From positions 96,543 to 153,677 of the forward strand of contig JABSSL010000018.1 in assembly GCA_013214355.1 (NCBI GenBank): a stretch of 57,135 nucleotides of DNA, in the 5' to 3' direction. The stretch comes from Saprospiraceae bacterium. GTDB taxonomy: Bacteria; Bacteroidota; Bacteroidia; Chitinophagales; Saprospiraceae. Of this stretch, positions 36,501-43,357 are shown in pieces (positions within the stretch are counted from its first letter, which is position 1; every line of letters starts with the position of its first letter). The notes below the pieces were generated by a model that was not told the DNA's origin, searched no databases, and saw nothing but the letters and a program-made list of their open reading frames with translations. A program made the translations under genes and the position numbers.

Positions 36501-36894
36501 AGCTTGTACCTACACCTTCCAATTAGAAGTGCCCTTCACCGTTTCTGAAGGCACCATTGATTTTCCTCTTCCACCTTTTCAGCCTGGCCAAGGAGCAGAA
36601 CAAGAAGTCTATGGGCCCAAGGTACCGAGTTCCGAACGTTTGGCAGAGGGCGACTGGATGTTATTCCCCAATCCGAGCCAAGGTTTGTTTTACTTGGATT
36701 GGAGGAGTCAAAAGGTGGAAGAAGGAGATGAGTTATGGGTAGTCAATTCTACTGGACAGTCCATCAAGAAATTAAGGATGACCGGGGACCGAGATCATTT
36801 TACCTTGGACCTTCGATCCATGCCTGTAGGTATTTATCGGATCTTTCTTAAACAAGCTTCTGCGGTGAGTGTAAAAGAAATTGTCATCTACTGA
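30535..36894 (+). CDS. giant secreted T9SS reprolysin-like metalloprotease
   Basis: A 2119-residue protein (start MGQRILIVLCVVFAWQLQAQ; an ATG 5 codons earlier is also in frame). A prodomain is followed by a metzincin-type catalytic domain (~180-395) with zinc motif HELGHQFGAKH (321-331) and a Met-turn (IMSYAG, ~353-358). Then come PKD/Ig-like segments (to ~635) and a repeated block of about 300-460 residues: a Cys-containing Ig-like part, an FN3-like domain ending YYWRVT-MN-CG, a proprotein-convertase P-like domain, and a cadherin/CSPG-like repeat (LPTAGQLFLDG, LPMNGDLMLN, IPTYGELILN). The P domain is present in blocks 2 and 3 only. Two SprB-like repeats (~1865-2000) and a type A T9SS sorting domain (LFPNPSQGLF ... 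VKEIVIY) end it. Probably cell-surface or secreted proteolysis. Confidence 0.9.
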   Translation: MGQRILIVLCVVFAWQLQAQGTAIQEAPYWKVEKADPGHFSLDFPALREALLRDTLPHKKIVIPIPGGELAEVVFDEHSSFSKELSANFPGIKSFRGIVPGYKDREIRLSVSHKKIRAIYLWPGGRYLLEKKRRESGSIYRLVSIKKLKARAHFGPFCSVPGHHHQEEPAPLPKSNARGRGFNLRVFDITIGTTGEYAQYHGGTVTDVMAAFNETLLHVNAVFETELAIRLRLVANTTRMIFLDPATDPYTEGDKETMFQENQTVAAEYVGLSKFDVGHLFNTTFGGLASISSLCNYSRKAKGVSGMEIPEGYYFDLIVLHELGHQFGAKHTQNSDCNITEKSAFEPGSGSTIMSYAGLCEPNVQSLPDDYFHNQSLKTITRIVRSGVTAFCVENIEIDNNEPSVNAGPNYTIPILTPFELKGTGFDADGDPLLYNWEQFDRELVEHPPRPEYTEGPIFRSYPPTPSPNRMIPAKDFLINNVDPIWEVLPSVSRLAHFQLSVRDNHEGVGISDYDEMIVIFSDEAGPFEVTQPTQEEEFWFIGETVDIVWDVANTDQEPIDCQKVNILLSQDGGESFSTVLAEEVPNNGRFSLVVPNLPGTQNRIKIEAVDNIFFDISNHDFMIMDLPPPSVSVNISPTEQTACTHFGVLTFDISAEAAWGFSDDLTVEVLEKPIGTDVELSSPILAADGSMTLALLEAGNVPVGISELKLKLTGGGTEILLNVPLQLEGPPTVLPSWYTPTSGMEIFSPNVLLNWNVVNEASAFKVELATSPAFGASTVLSAEVEDEFYLFQGLVKGLVYYWRVTVMNECGEGASTPITAFRSSNLPTINKDISLTASTFPAIANDTRPITDDYLDATSTCCDPEEVIYTLLALPTAGQLFLDGALLGVGASFTQAQINQGALQYLSMGDQGATDAFRFSIRSDRGWILSEQLEIEIVDTQISLLDANRVLCGADGADYTFMVELAAEGIEVVPSVAGLPEGLEAVFSPAILDASGEIRIDIRQVGELTQSGDIDFQAIFNFGEVSQPFDLDLVIIPGAATPLLTTPAEGATVNPNAFELNWEAVGVVARFIIEIAADNSFSELLVSDTLSLPMFSWEGALPEKVYFWRVSAIGACGPSIPSEGRLIRTGFEECRTLTFADLDLQGLTDGVLSFDVQEQENVSHVSIPKLRMLYPNPNQLSLKMISPGGNATTVLKEPGCEGNHLLVRLADNVPQSYSEITAACEPDFYYSIAGIYRPYQPFQVFNDLPAMGTWQLEFRDNANALEGVIEDLEVEICSFNDESKAFSLVRNQTLWLYPRQTATINSNFLQADASEVELEDLVFSITALPMNGDLMLNNQIVQLGDEFTQLNINQEELTYFPNVTSRTQDKFSFIVKAPKGRLVEEEDFNIEILGGDWYAEAYYHQLCVGQDTIELLFHKGSAIGMDGITFNVDGLPNGVSAEFEIDGPGEAVRMQLMGLGTLVNAFYPLSVTLVAPTGQFTTGLLLEKKLGPGLTFLMQPYDGTKIDENTVFLEWFETNRADRYLVEVATRPTFGNTTFVSEMVEGTQYQLLNIPDGAIYYWRVTGMNDCGIGIPAKSYAFQRMQPHCETITNTHNPSVFGFETDGVPIGQISIDREWPISRIGVDNMRIYHPKVDQVSGSLSAPSGTNIALFEKPLLLGDCGNETFLMSFDDNASAGATEFLNLCDEPTLFDVSARVQPIQPFANFAGEIATGDWDLFLTNQDVDGGIGLLERWSLEVCFDTLLGQASYHSVDLEIAIGAEETITKNNLETTLEDTELREIIYILTKIPTYGELILNDRILDVGSTFNQFDINEGRLSYRHNGSATVLLDDIEFNIHFPDDLWWPNRSLNMLLKTPEPTWEVLVTSDSACLEAGAVVLDVLVMDQSYGPYFYSLDSVDFQSSPTFSGLAPGTFTVYLSYGNDQIAQQVVEVKALSASFHLNNKDIEVIAEGGFPPYTYRLDDGPFQDSPFFLNQKSGLYEITVEDAQACTYTFQLEVPFTVSEGTIDFPLPPFQPGQGAEQEVYGPKVPSSERLAEGDWMLFPNPSQGLFYLDWRSQKVEEGDELWVVNSTGQSIKKLRMTGDRDHFTLDLRSMPVGIYRIFLKQASAVSVKEIVIY

Positions 36895-37211
36895 TAAAAG
36901 GTAAGGGCGCCATCTTTGCCAGAATACTCAATACATGATTGGATGATCAATAAGTCTAAGATCCAGCTTCGGCAAGGGCTAAAATCTGTCGGGTAGTGCT
37001 TTTCCCAATTGATTTATATATATTGGGAGGCCATTACAACCAATTGCCTGCGATTTAACTATCTTAAATTTTGTTATCTACTCCTTACATTTGAGATAAA
37101 CTACCCATTATACGTACGCCAAAATATACATAGCTTATTCAGAGCTGCTGGTCATCCCATAATATTGCTAATTCCCAGTAACATGGCAAATAGCCTTAAT
37201 TCGATAAGACC
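36895..37211. other. intergenic stretch, no gene seen
   Basis: AT-rich, with a weak 7-bp inverted repeat (TCCCAAT / ATTGGGA, 37003-37028). Nothing else recognisable. Confidence 0.4.
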
Positions 37212-38330
37212 ATGACAAAAAACATTTACGTAGCGGCTACAAACCAACATATTGGTAAAACTACCTCAACACTCGGCCTAGTAATGGCCATGAAAAATCA
37301 GGGTATCAATGTCGGTTATTGCAAACCTGTTGGTCAGCAATTTATTGATCTTGGAGATTTGAAAGTGGACAAAGACGCTTTACTCTTTTCTAAGATTATC
37401 GGTTTTGACCTGAAAGAGGAGATTCATAGCCCCGTTATTCTAGGACAAGGCGCCACTTCTGCCTTTCTGGACAACCCCTCAGCCTTCAATTACCGAGAAC
37501 GTATTTTCCAAGCAGCAAAGGTGTTATCGGATGCCCATGACTTCGTCATATATGAGGGAACTGGACACCCGGGGGTAGGAAGTGTAGTTGGACTTTCTAA
37601 TGCTGAGGTAGCCAAGATGCTAGGTGCTTCAGTGGTAATGATTGTGGAAGGTGGGATCGGAAAAACGATTGATCGTTTGGCGATGAGTTTGTGTGTTTTT
37701 CAAAGACAGAGGGTACCAATAGTTGGGGTGATCATCAATAAGGTATTCCCAGAGAAGATAGATAAAGTAGAAAAGTACGTTGGGGGATGGCTTAAGAAAA
37801 AGAATCTTCCGCTGCTTGGCGTCCTTCCGTACGATAAGAGTTTGAGTAATCCGATTATGCACTCCATCCGCAAGGCGGTTTATGGAACGACCATCCTTAA
37901 TGAATCTCATTTGACGAACCAGATCGACAATATCATTCCGGGTTCCTTAGTGGCTAATCACGATTTTGCGAAAGAGAAAAACTCCTTACTGGTAGTGAGC
38001 AGCAACCGCCTTTGTAAGGCTGTACAGCGGATAGAGATGATCTGTGCGCAAAAGGGCATAGAAGAATTTCCTATATCTGGTGCAATTATTACAGGAGATG
38101 GTCGCAGTCCTCGCAATATGTATGAGCGATTACCTTGCAAAGATTTCTTTGCCAAACATACCATTCCAGTAGTGACTACGCCTTTAGATACTTATGGCTC
38201 CGTGGTTAAGATAAGTAACCTAGAAGTGAAGATTAATCTTCATACCCCTTGGAAGGCTCAGCGTGCCATTGACCTAGTAGAGCAGAACGTTAATCTAAAG
38301 CCCTTGTACCTAGAAGATGTTGCCTCTTAG
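37212..38330 (+). CDS. BioD-like P-loop ATPase with DRTGG domain
   Basis: A 372-residue cytoplasmic protein. Residues 1-~210 resemble dethiobiotin synthetase/cobyrinate synthetase-type NTPases: the Walker A-like YVAATNQHIGKTTSTLGL (G15-K16-T17), GYCKPVGQQF, VIYEGTGHPGVGS and VGVIINKV. Residues ~215-330 form a DRTGG domain (GSLVANHDF ... GAIITGDGRSP ... TPLDTYGSVVKI). The same pair forms the N-terminal regulatory part of long phosphotransacetylases; here no transacetylase domain follows. The role is not established; nucleotide-dependent regulation of acetyl-phosphate metabolism would be a guess. Confidence 0.85.
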   Translation: MTKNIYVAATNQHIGKTTSTLGLVMAMKNQGINVGYCKPVGQQFIDLGDLKVDKDALLFSKIIGFDLKEEIHSPVILGQGATSAFLDNPSAFNYRERIFQAAKVLSDAHDFVIYEGTGHPGVGSVVGLSNAEVAKMLGASVVMIVEGGIGKTIDRLAMSLCVFQRQRVPIVGVIINKVFPEKIDKVEKYVGGWLKKKNLPLLGVLPYDKSLSNPIMHSIRKAVYGTTILNESHLTNQIDNIIPGSLVANHDFAKEKNSLLVVSSNRLCKAVQRIEMICAQKGIEEFPISGAIITGDGRSPRNMYERLPCKDFFAKHTIPVVTTPLDTYGSVVKISNLEVKINLHTPWKAQRAIDLVEQNVNLKPLYLEDVAS

Positions 38331-38435
38331 GTGTCTTTCACAGGATGAGCGTTTCGGATGCTGGAGTTTTGAGGTTTTGGTTGGAGAACATCTCCCTTCT
38401 ACGACGTTGAGGCGAGCTGAATTGAACCCAAAGTA

Positions 38436-38831
38436 ATGAGCGAAGCGACCAGCGATATACAAAATAGAGCAGACATTGATGTGCTGGTAAGGGCTTTCTA
38501 TGATCGCCTTTTACATGATGATAGAATTTCTTATCTGTTTGAAGATGTCAAAGGTGAGCACTTGGAAGAACATTTTGTTATCCTTTGTGATTTCTGGGAA
38601 AGCGTCTTATTCTTCACGGGGCAGTACAAAAGGAATACAATGCTTAAGCATCTGAGTTTGCACGACAAACACGGCCTCACTGCCCAACACTTTCAAATAT
38701 GGCTAGGCTTTTTTAATGAAACGATAGATGCCTTATTTATAGGGGAAAAGAGCAAACTAGCCAAAGAAAGAGCTAATTCGATTGCCGTGATTATGCAAAT
38801 GAAGATCAAGGAAATGGAGCAATGGAAGTAG
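38436..38831 (+). CDS. group III truncated haemoglobin
   Basis: A 131-residue globin. Features of group III: DIDVLVRAFYDRLLHDDRIS (with the B-helix Tyr in FY), CDFWESVLFFTGQYKRNT, HLSLHDKHGLTAQHFQIWLG with the proximal His in QHFQIWL, and the C-terminal RANSIAVIMQMKI. These proteins bind haem and O2, NO or peroxide-type ligands; a role in oxygen/redox chemistry is usual but unproven. It is convergent with yaaA, a peroxide stress gene, 33 bp away. Confidence 0.92.
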   Translation: MSEATSDIQNRADIDVLVRAFYDRLLHDDRISYLFEDVKGEHLEEHFVILCDFWESVLFFTGQYKRNTMLKHLSLHDKHGLTAQHFQIWLGFFNETIDALFIGEKSKLAKERANSIAVIMQMKIKEMEQWK

Positions 38832-38845
38832 CGCTCAGGAATGTA

Positions 38846-38870
38846 GACTAGCTACGGGATAAGGCTAGTC
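38846..38870. terminator. hairpin between convergent globin and yaaA genes
   Basis: GACTAGC pairs with GCTAGTC (7 bp, 11-nt loop) and overlaps the yaaA stop region. Weak evidence, no U tract. Confidence 0.3.
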
Positions 38871-39629
38871 AATGGTATAGACCCAATCTGATTCCGTGGA
38901 CATACCCTCGTTGAAGCAATAGTCATTGGCCACCAATTCTTTGAGATCCTCTGCCAAAGTAACCCGCTCCTTTACGATCAGGTGTGCCATTCGCCCGCGA
39001 GCCTTTTTCGCATTAAAGGAAATAACCTTGTACTGACCGTTACGATTTTCCCGGAAGTGAAGATTGATTAATCTACCTTGTAGCAAAGCCGGTTTTACGG
39101 CATGGAAATATTCTTTTGAGGCCAAATTAATGATGGTATCTCCGCCACTCTCATTGAGGTCTGCATTGATCAGATCGGTAATACGACGATCCCAAAACTC
39201 ATATAGGTTCTTTTTTCTTCCTTTCTTAAGTGGGGTACCCATCTCTAAACGGTAGGCCTGCATTAAATCTAGGGGTTTGAGTACTCCATACAAGCCAGAT
39301 AGGATGCGAATATGATCTTGTGCAAATTCCATCTCTTCTGCCGAAAAAGTTTCCGCTTCCAACCCAAGATAGACATCTCCCTTGAAAGCCAAGGCAGCAG
39401 GTTTGGCATTTTCTGGGGTGAAGGGGGTGGCGAAGCTTTGGTAGCGTTCGACATTTAGAGCTGCGATATTATCACTAACTTTCATTAGATTCTTGAGTTG
39501 GCGCGCAGATTTCTTTTTCAAGACGGCCACTAGTGATTCCGTATCGGCCATTAACCTGGGAACACTATGGTTGGCTGTTGCTACAGGATCTAAATCAAGT
39601 GTTTTAGCTGGTGATAATAAAGTAATCAT
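38865..39629 (-). CDS. yaaA: peroxide stress protein YaaA
   Basis: A 254-residue member of the YaaA/DUF328 family, which limits intracellular iron and DNA damage during H2O2 stress in E. coli. Family signatures: MITLLSPAKTLDLD, ALAFKGDVYLGLEA, ILSGLYGVLKPLDLMQAYRL with EMGTPL, and VISFNAKKARGRMAHL. Length is typical. It has a well-formed Bacteroidota promoter 23 nt upstream. Nearby genes for a truncated haemoglobin and an FAD oxidoreductase suggest a loose redox-stress neighbourhood. Confidence 0.94.
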   Translation of the reverse strand: MITLLSPAKTLDLDPVATANHSVPRLMADTESLVAVLKKKSARQLKNLMKVSDNIAALNVERYQSFATPFTPENAKPAALAFKGDVYLGLEAETFSAEEMEFAQDHIRILSGLYGVLKPLDLMQAYRLEMGTPLKKGRKKNLYEFWDRRITDLINADLNESGGDTIINLASKEYFHAVKPALLQGRLINLHFRENRNGQYKVISFNAKKARGRMAHLIVKERVTLAEDLKELVANDYCFNEGMSTESDWVYTID

Positions 39630-39651
39630 TTCCGCTGTTTTTAATTTCGGA

Positions 39652-39682
39652 CAAAAGTAAGCGCTTGCTGTAAACTTTCAAA
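39652..39682 (-). promoter_or_regulatory. promoter of yaaA
   Basis: On the minus strand TTTG (39679-39682), a 19-nt spacer, then TACTTTTG (39652-39659): a full match to the Bacteroidota -33/-7 promoter, about 23 nt before the yaaA start. Confidence 0.75.
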
Positions 39683-39845
39683 ATCTCAACAGAGTAGTCT
39701 AGGAAAAGTTGAGCATTACGCGGCTTATTGGGACTTAGTCCTCCACCTTTTCTCGGTATTTGGAAATCTTAAGTGGGCGATTACTAACTCTTTGAATCAT
39801 TATGTTGTTATCATGATAATAACTCGTGTGTTTTATGCAACAATG

Positions 39846-39875
39846 TTGCAGGTGAAGTCGGTTTTCCTATTTTTG
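39846..39875 (+). promoter_or_regulatory. promoter of the FAD oxidoreductase gene
   Basis: TTG (39846-39848), a 19-nt spacer and TATTTTTG (39868-39875) match the Bacteroidota -33/-7 promoter. The implied leader is about 75 nt to the ATG at 39957. It is divergent from the yaaA promoter. Confidence 0.65.
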
Positions 39876-39956
39876 TGAAACGGTAGAATTTGGAGAAGTT
39901 GTAAACCAATCCGTTAAGTTCGATCAGTTGATTCTCTAATAAATAAAGCTGGTAAA

Positions 39957-41093
39957 GTGATGAATAGTTTTGATCATTCTATAGATGAATATTATGACAT
40001 TATCATAGTGGGAGCAGGTTCAGCGGGTGTAGGCGTGGGTATTCTTTTGCAAAATCTCGACCTTAGCTATGTCATATTAGAAAAGAATTCGGTGGGTGCT
40101 TCCTTTAAGAAATGGCCTAAAGAAACCCGATTTATCTCCCCCTCCTTTACGGGGAATTTCTTTAAAATGCCTGATTTAAATGCCGTGACACCGGATACAT
40201 CTCCAGCCTTTGATCTTTTGACAGAACATCCTACTGGACCGGAGTATGCTCAATACCTCGAACAAGTAGCGAAGTTCTTTAAATTGGCAATAGAAACTGA
40301 GGTAGAGGTAAAAAGCATAGAAGACAAAGGAGGTTGTTTCCTCCTCCATACCAGTGATGGAATTTATGGAAGTAATTTTGTCATTTGGGCCGCGGGAGAA
40401 TATCAGTATCCCAGCACAAATTCCTTTGAAGGAGAGCATTTGTGTACCCACTATTCTGAGGTCGATTCCTTTGCGGATGTAATGGGGAAAAATAGTGTGG
40501 TCATTGGTGCCTATGAATCAGGATTTGATGCCGCCATAAATCTAGCGCAAGTTGGTAAAGAAGTCACCCTAATAGATAATTCGAATTATGCGGAATTAAT
40601 AAAAAGTGATTCGAGCTATTCCCTCTCACCGTTTACACGGGACAGAATGAAGGAAGTACTAGATGATATTGATTATCACGCGGAGACCAGGGTTGAAAAG
40701 GTCAAATTCGAAAATGCCAAATATCTAGTAACAACCAATGATGGCCAAACATTCATCTCAGATGATGAACCCATCAATTGCACGGGCTTTGACACCAGCC
40801 TTACCCTAGTCGAAGATCTATTTGAATTCGAGGAGGGTTATCCACTGGTGAATCGATTCGATGAATCTCAGAAAACGCAGAATTTATTCTTGGTCGGACC
40901 CCAGGTAAAACATGGGACGGCTCTTTTTTGCTTTATCTACAAATACCGGCAGAGATTTGCCATCGTAGCTGAAGAAATTGCCCACAGAAATGGTATTGGT
41001 CCCAAAACCTTAGAGCAAGTCCTTAGTCAATATAAATACAATAATTTCTATTTGAAGGATTTATCCTGTTGCGATGATGAATGTGTCTGCTAA
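39957..41093 (+). CDS. FAD/NAD(P)-dependent oxidoreductase with C-terminal Cys cluster
   Basis: A 378-residue flavoprotein of the thioredoxin-reductase/flavin-monooxygenase-like fold. The FAD dinucleotide motif is IIVGAGSAGVGVGILL (~16-31), and a second Rossmann-like motif is VVIGAYESGFDAAINLAQVG (~180-199). FVIWAAGEYQYP and NLFLVGPQ mark the FAD-contacting segments. No CxxC redox pair of thioredoxin reductase is seen in the body. Instead the last nine residues are SCCDDECVC, with four cysteines at 371, 372, 376 and 378. Such a tail could bind metal or transfer electrons; that is inference. It has its own promoter, and the substrate is unknown. Confidence 0.83.
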   Translation: MMNSFDHSIDEYYDIIIVGAGSAGVGVGILLQNLDLSYVILEKNSVGASFKKWPKETRFISPSFTGNFFKMPDLNAVTPDTSPAFDLLTEHPTGPEYAQYLEQVAKFFKLAIETEVEVKSIEDKGGCFLLHTSDGIYGSNFVIWAAGEYQYPSTNSFEGEHLCTHYSEVDSFADVMGKNSVVIGAYESGFDAAINLAQVGKEVTLIDNSNYAELIKSDSSYSLSPFTRDRMKEVLDDIDYHAETRVEKVKFENAKYLVTTNDGQTFISDDEPINCTGFDTSLTLVEDLFEFEEGYPLVNRFDESQKTQNLFLVGPQVKHGTALFCFIYKYRQRFAIVAEEIAHRNGIGPKTLEQVLSQYKYNNFYLKDLSCCDDECVC

Positions 41094-41148
41094 CTGAAAT
41101 AGATGTAATTGATTATTCAAACAGGTCCTTTTTACTGGCTCCTTCGTC

Positions 41149-42366
41149 TCAATCTTTTTCACTATCCCATACTACCACCGCTGCGATGGTGTCTCCATAA
41201 ATATTGATGGCCGTTCGCATAATGTCGAGCGGGCGGTCTACCGCCAAGATCACTCCAATGATAAAGTCTGCGGCGGAGCCCTTAATCCCAATGGCTTCGA
41301 TCACAATAAAGATGACAACGATACCTGCTGACGGTACCCCAGCAGCACCGATAGAGGCCAATAGGGCGGTAAATACGACAATAAATTGTTGCGTAAAACC
41401 TAATTCAAAACCAAGTACTTGGGCAATGAAGAGTGCGCCCACCGCTTCAAATACGGCACTCGCATCCATGTTTATAGTTGCACCTAGAGGAATAATGAAG
41501 TTGGTGATCTTCTTGGGAACGCCCGCATTTTCTTCCACACATTTCATGCTAACGGGCATCGTTGCCAATGACGAAGAAGTGGCTAAGGCAGTAATCACAG
41601 CATCTCCCATTTGTCGGAGATGAACGATGGGATTCTTACGCGTGAATAGAAACAGGAACAAGGGCTGAACCACAAAGAAGATTAAAAGCAATGCGGTCCC
41701 CAAGGTGACAATATACCAGAAGACGGACTTGAAAAAGGAGACGTCCGTTTGATTGATCGCCTTGATCACTAAGCCAAAAACACCGATCGGTATCAAGGCA
41801 ATCACCCAATTGGTGATCACAATCATTACCTCGTACACACTTTCGGAGAAACCCAAGAAATTCTCTTTCATTTGCGGGCTGATTCTGGTAAGCGCAATGC
41901 CAAAAAGGATGGAAAAGAATATGATACTGAGCATATTCATATTGGCTAATGCTTCAATCGGATTACTGGGAATGATATTCACCAGAATCTCCAAAATCCC
42001 GGAAGGACGATTGACTTGTAAGGATAATTCGCTGTCACTCCCAACGGGAAGCTCAACATTGATCCCAGGATTAATGAAGTTGAAAAGAAGCAATCCCACT
42101 ACTATAGCTGCTAAACTACTAATCATAAAGTATCCTAGCGTTTTCCAACCAATCCTTCGCAATTCTTCCGACTGCTCAAAACGCGCTAAGGCATTGATAA
42201 TGGAAAAGGTGACCAAGGGTACAATGATCATTTTTAAAAGGCGAATGAAAGCCGTACCAATGTATTCTAGGAATTTGAGTTGCTCTCCAAAAAAAAGGCC
42301 AGCAGGGATGGCAATAACAAAAGATAGAAAAATCAACCAGTGATGGCTGAGACCGAATTTTTTCAT
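41149..42366 (-). CDS. dicarboxylate/amino acid:cation symporter
   Basis: A 405-residue transporter of the DAACS (GltP/DctA) family. Family motifs are visible: the serine-rich hairpin TALATSSSLATMPVSM, NMDASAVFEAVGALFIAQ (the NMDGT-type motif), the GAAGVPSAG hairpin, and AVDRPLDIMRTAINIYGD in the last helix. It probably imports glutamate, aspartate or C4-dicarboxylates with Na+ or H+. It is monocistronic and divergent from the NIPSNAP gene. Confidence 0.93.
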   Translation of the reverse strand: MKKFGLSHHWLIFLSFVIAIPAGLFFGEQLKFLEYIGTAFIRLLKMIIVPLVTFSIINALARFEQSEELRRIGWKTLGYFMISSLAAIVVGLLLFNFINPGINVELPVGSDSELSLQVNRPSGILEILVNIIPSNPIEALANMNMLSIIFFSILFGIALTRISPQMKENFLGFSESVYEVMIVITNWVIALIPIGVFGLVIKAINQTDVSFFKSVFWYIVTLGTALLLIFFVVQPLFLFLFTRKNPIVHLRQMGDAVITALATSSSLATMPVSMKCVEENAGVPKKITNFIIPLGATINMDASAVFEAVGALFIAQVLGFELGFTQQFIVVFTALLASIGAAGVPSAGIVVIFIVIEAIGIKGSAADFIIGVILAVDRPLDIMRTAINIYGDTIAAVVVWDSEKD

Positions 42367-42554
42367 ACGAAGGCTAAAGTTTAGCCCAAGATAGTCGATT
42401 TCTTAGATGTTGTGCTTCCAGGAAGGGATTTAAGCAGGAAAACACAACTGCCACCAGGATCAACTCTTCCTTAAGACTAAATTCCGACATCCTCTCGTTT
42501 CACAATGCTAAAAATTATTGCTTTCTTGAGTAAGTATAAAACGAAAAACGACTT

Positions 42555-43325
42555 ATGAAAAGGAGAAAGTTCATCGCAGCATCCGCAATGGGTGCACTCG
42601 CCACCTCAACTACCTTACAAGCTAACTCGAAAACTCCCAACCCAATGGCTGACCAGGAAATTCTTGAACTTAGGGTTTATACCATGAACTTTGGGAAAAG
42701 CGGCCCTTTTCAGCCCTATATGAAAGATACTTTGATTCCCGCTTTGCAAAGGGCTGGGGTGAAAAAGGTCATGGCCTTTCGCGAAATGGGCTTGAGCCAA
42801 CCCGGCAAGGTCTATTTGCTGCTAGCTTACGCCTCATTTGATCACATGTTGAAGGTACAAGCTAAGCTGGAAAATGATAATGTCTTTAAGCGGGCCAGTG
42901 CGGATTATCGGAAAATTTCCTCAGCCAATAAGGTGTATACTCGCTACAACACTTACCTCATGCAAGCCTTTAGTGGGATGCCGGCACTTAAAGAACCTGA
43001 AGCATCTAGAAAGCTATTTGAATTACGAATCTACGAGGGACATAATGATGATGCCGTTACTCGTAAAGTCGCTATGTTTAATGACGAAGAACTTCCTGTA
43101 TTTCTCGAAACGGGTTTAGATCCTGTGTTCTTTGGTAACCTAATTGCGGGTCCGGAGATGCCAGCCCTGGTCTACATGGTGGCTTTCGACTCTATGGAGA
43201 CTCGAGATGCCAATTGGAAGAAGTTTGTAGATCACCCAGAATGGAATCGTATGAAAGTCTTACCGAAATATGCAGATTCTGTTAGTAATATTATTCGCGT
43301 ATTTCTAGAGGAAGTTGAGCTCTAG
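42555..43325 (+). CDS. exported NIPSNAP family protein
   Basis: A 256-residue protein with a twin-arginine-like leader (MKRRKFIAASAMGALATSTT). Two NIPSNAP (dimeric alpha-beta barrel) domains follow: one from ILELRVYTMNFGKSGPFQPY and one from LFELRIYEGHNDDAVTRKVA, the latter with LVYMVAFDSMETRDANWKKF. Exported NIPSNAP proteins are frequent in Bacteroidota and Planctomycetes, where their role is unknown. The S15/CocE hydrolase starts 33 bp later on the same strand, so they are likely co-transcribed. Confidence 0.88.
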   Translation: MKRRKFIAASAMGALATSTTLQANSKTPNPMADQEILELRVYTMNFGKSGPFQPYMKDTLIPALQRAGVKKVMAFREMGLSQPGKVYLLLAYASFDHMLKVQAKLENDNVFKRASADYRKISSANKVYTRYNTYLMQAFSGMPALKEPEASRKLFELRIYEGHNDDAVTRKVAMFNDEELPVFLETGLDPVFFGNLIAGPEMPALVYMVAFDSMETRDANWKKFVDHPEWNRMKVLPKYADSVSNIIRVFLEEVEL

Positions 43326-43357
43326 GAATCGCTCTAACCAATATTGTATTGTAGACA

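Noticed and set aside
41753-42343. 196-codon frame antisense to the symporter (also 8047-8601 antisense to ilvD and 32202-32846 antisense to the metalloprotease)
   Set aside because: These are complements of strongly conserved coding sequence, with no signal, motif or promoter of their own.
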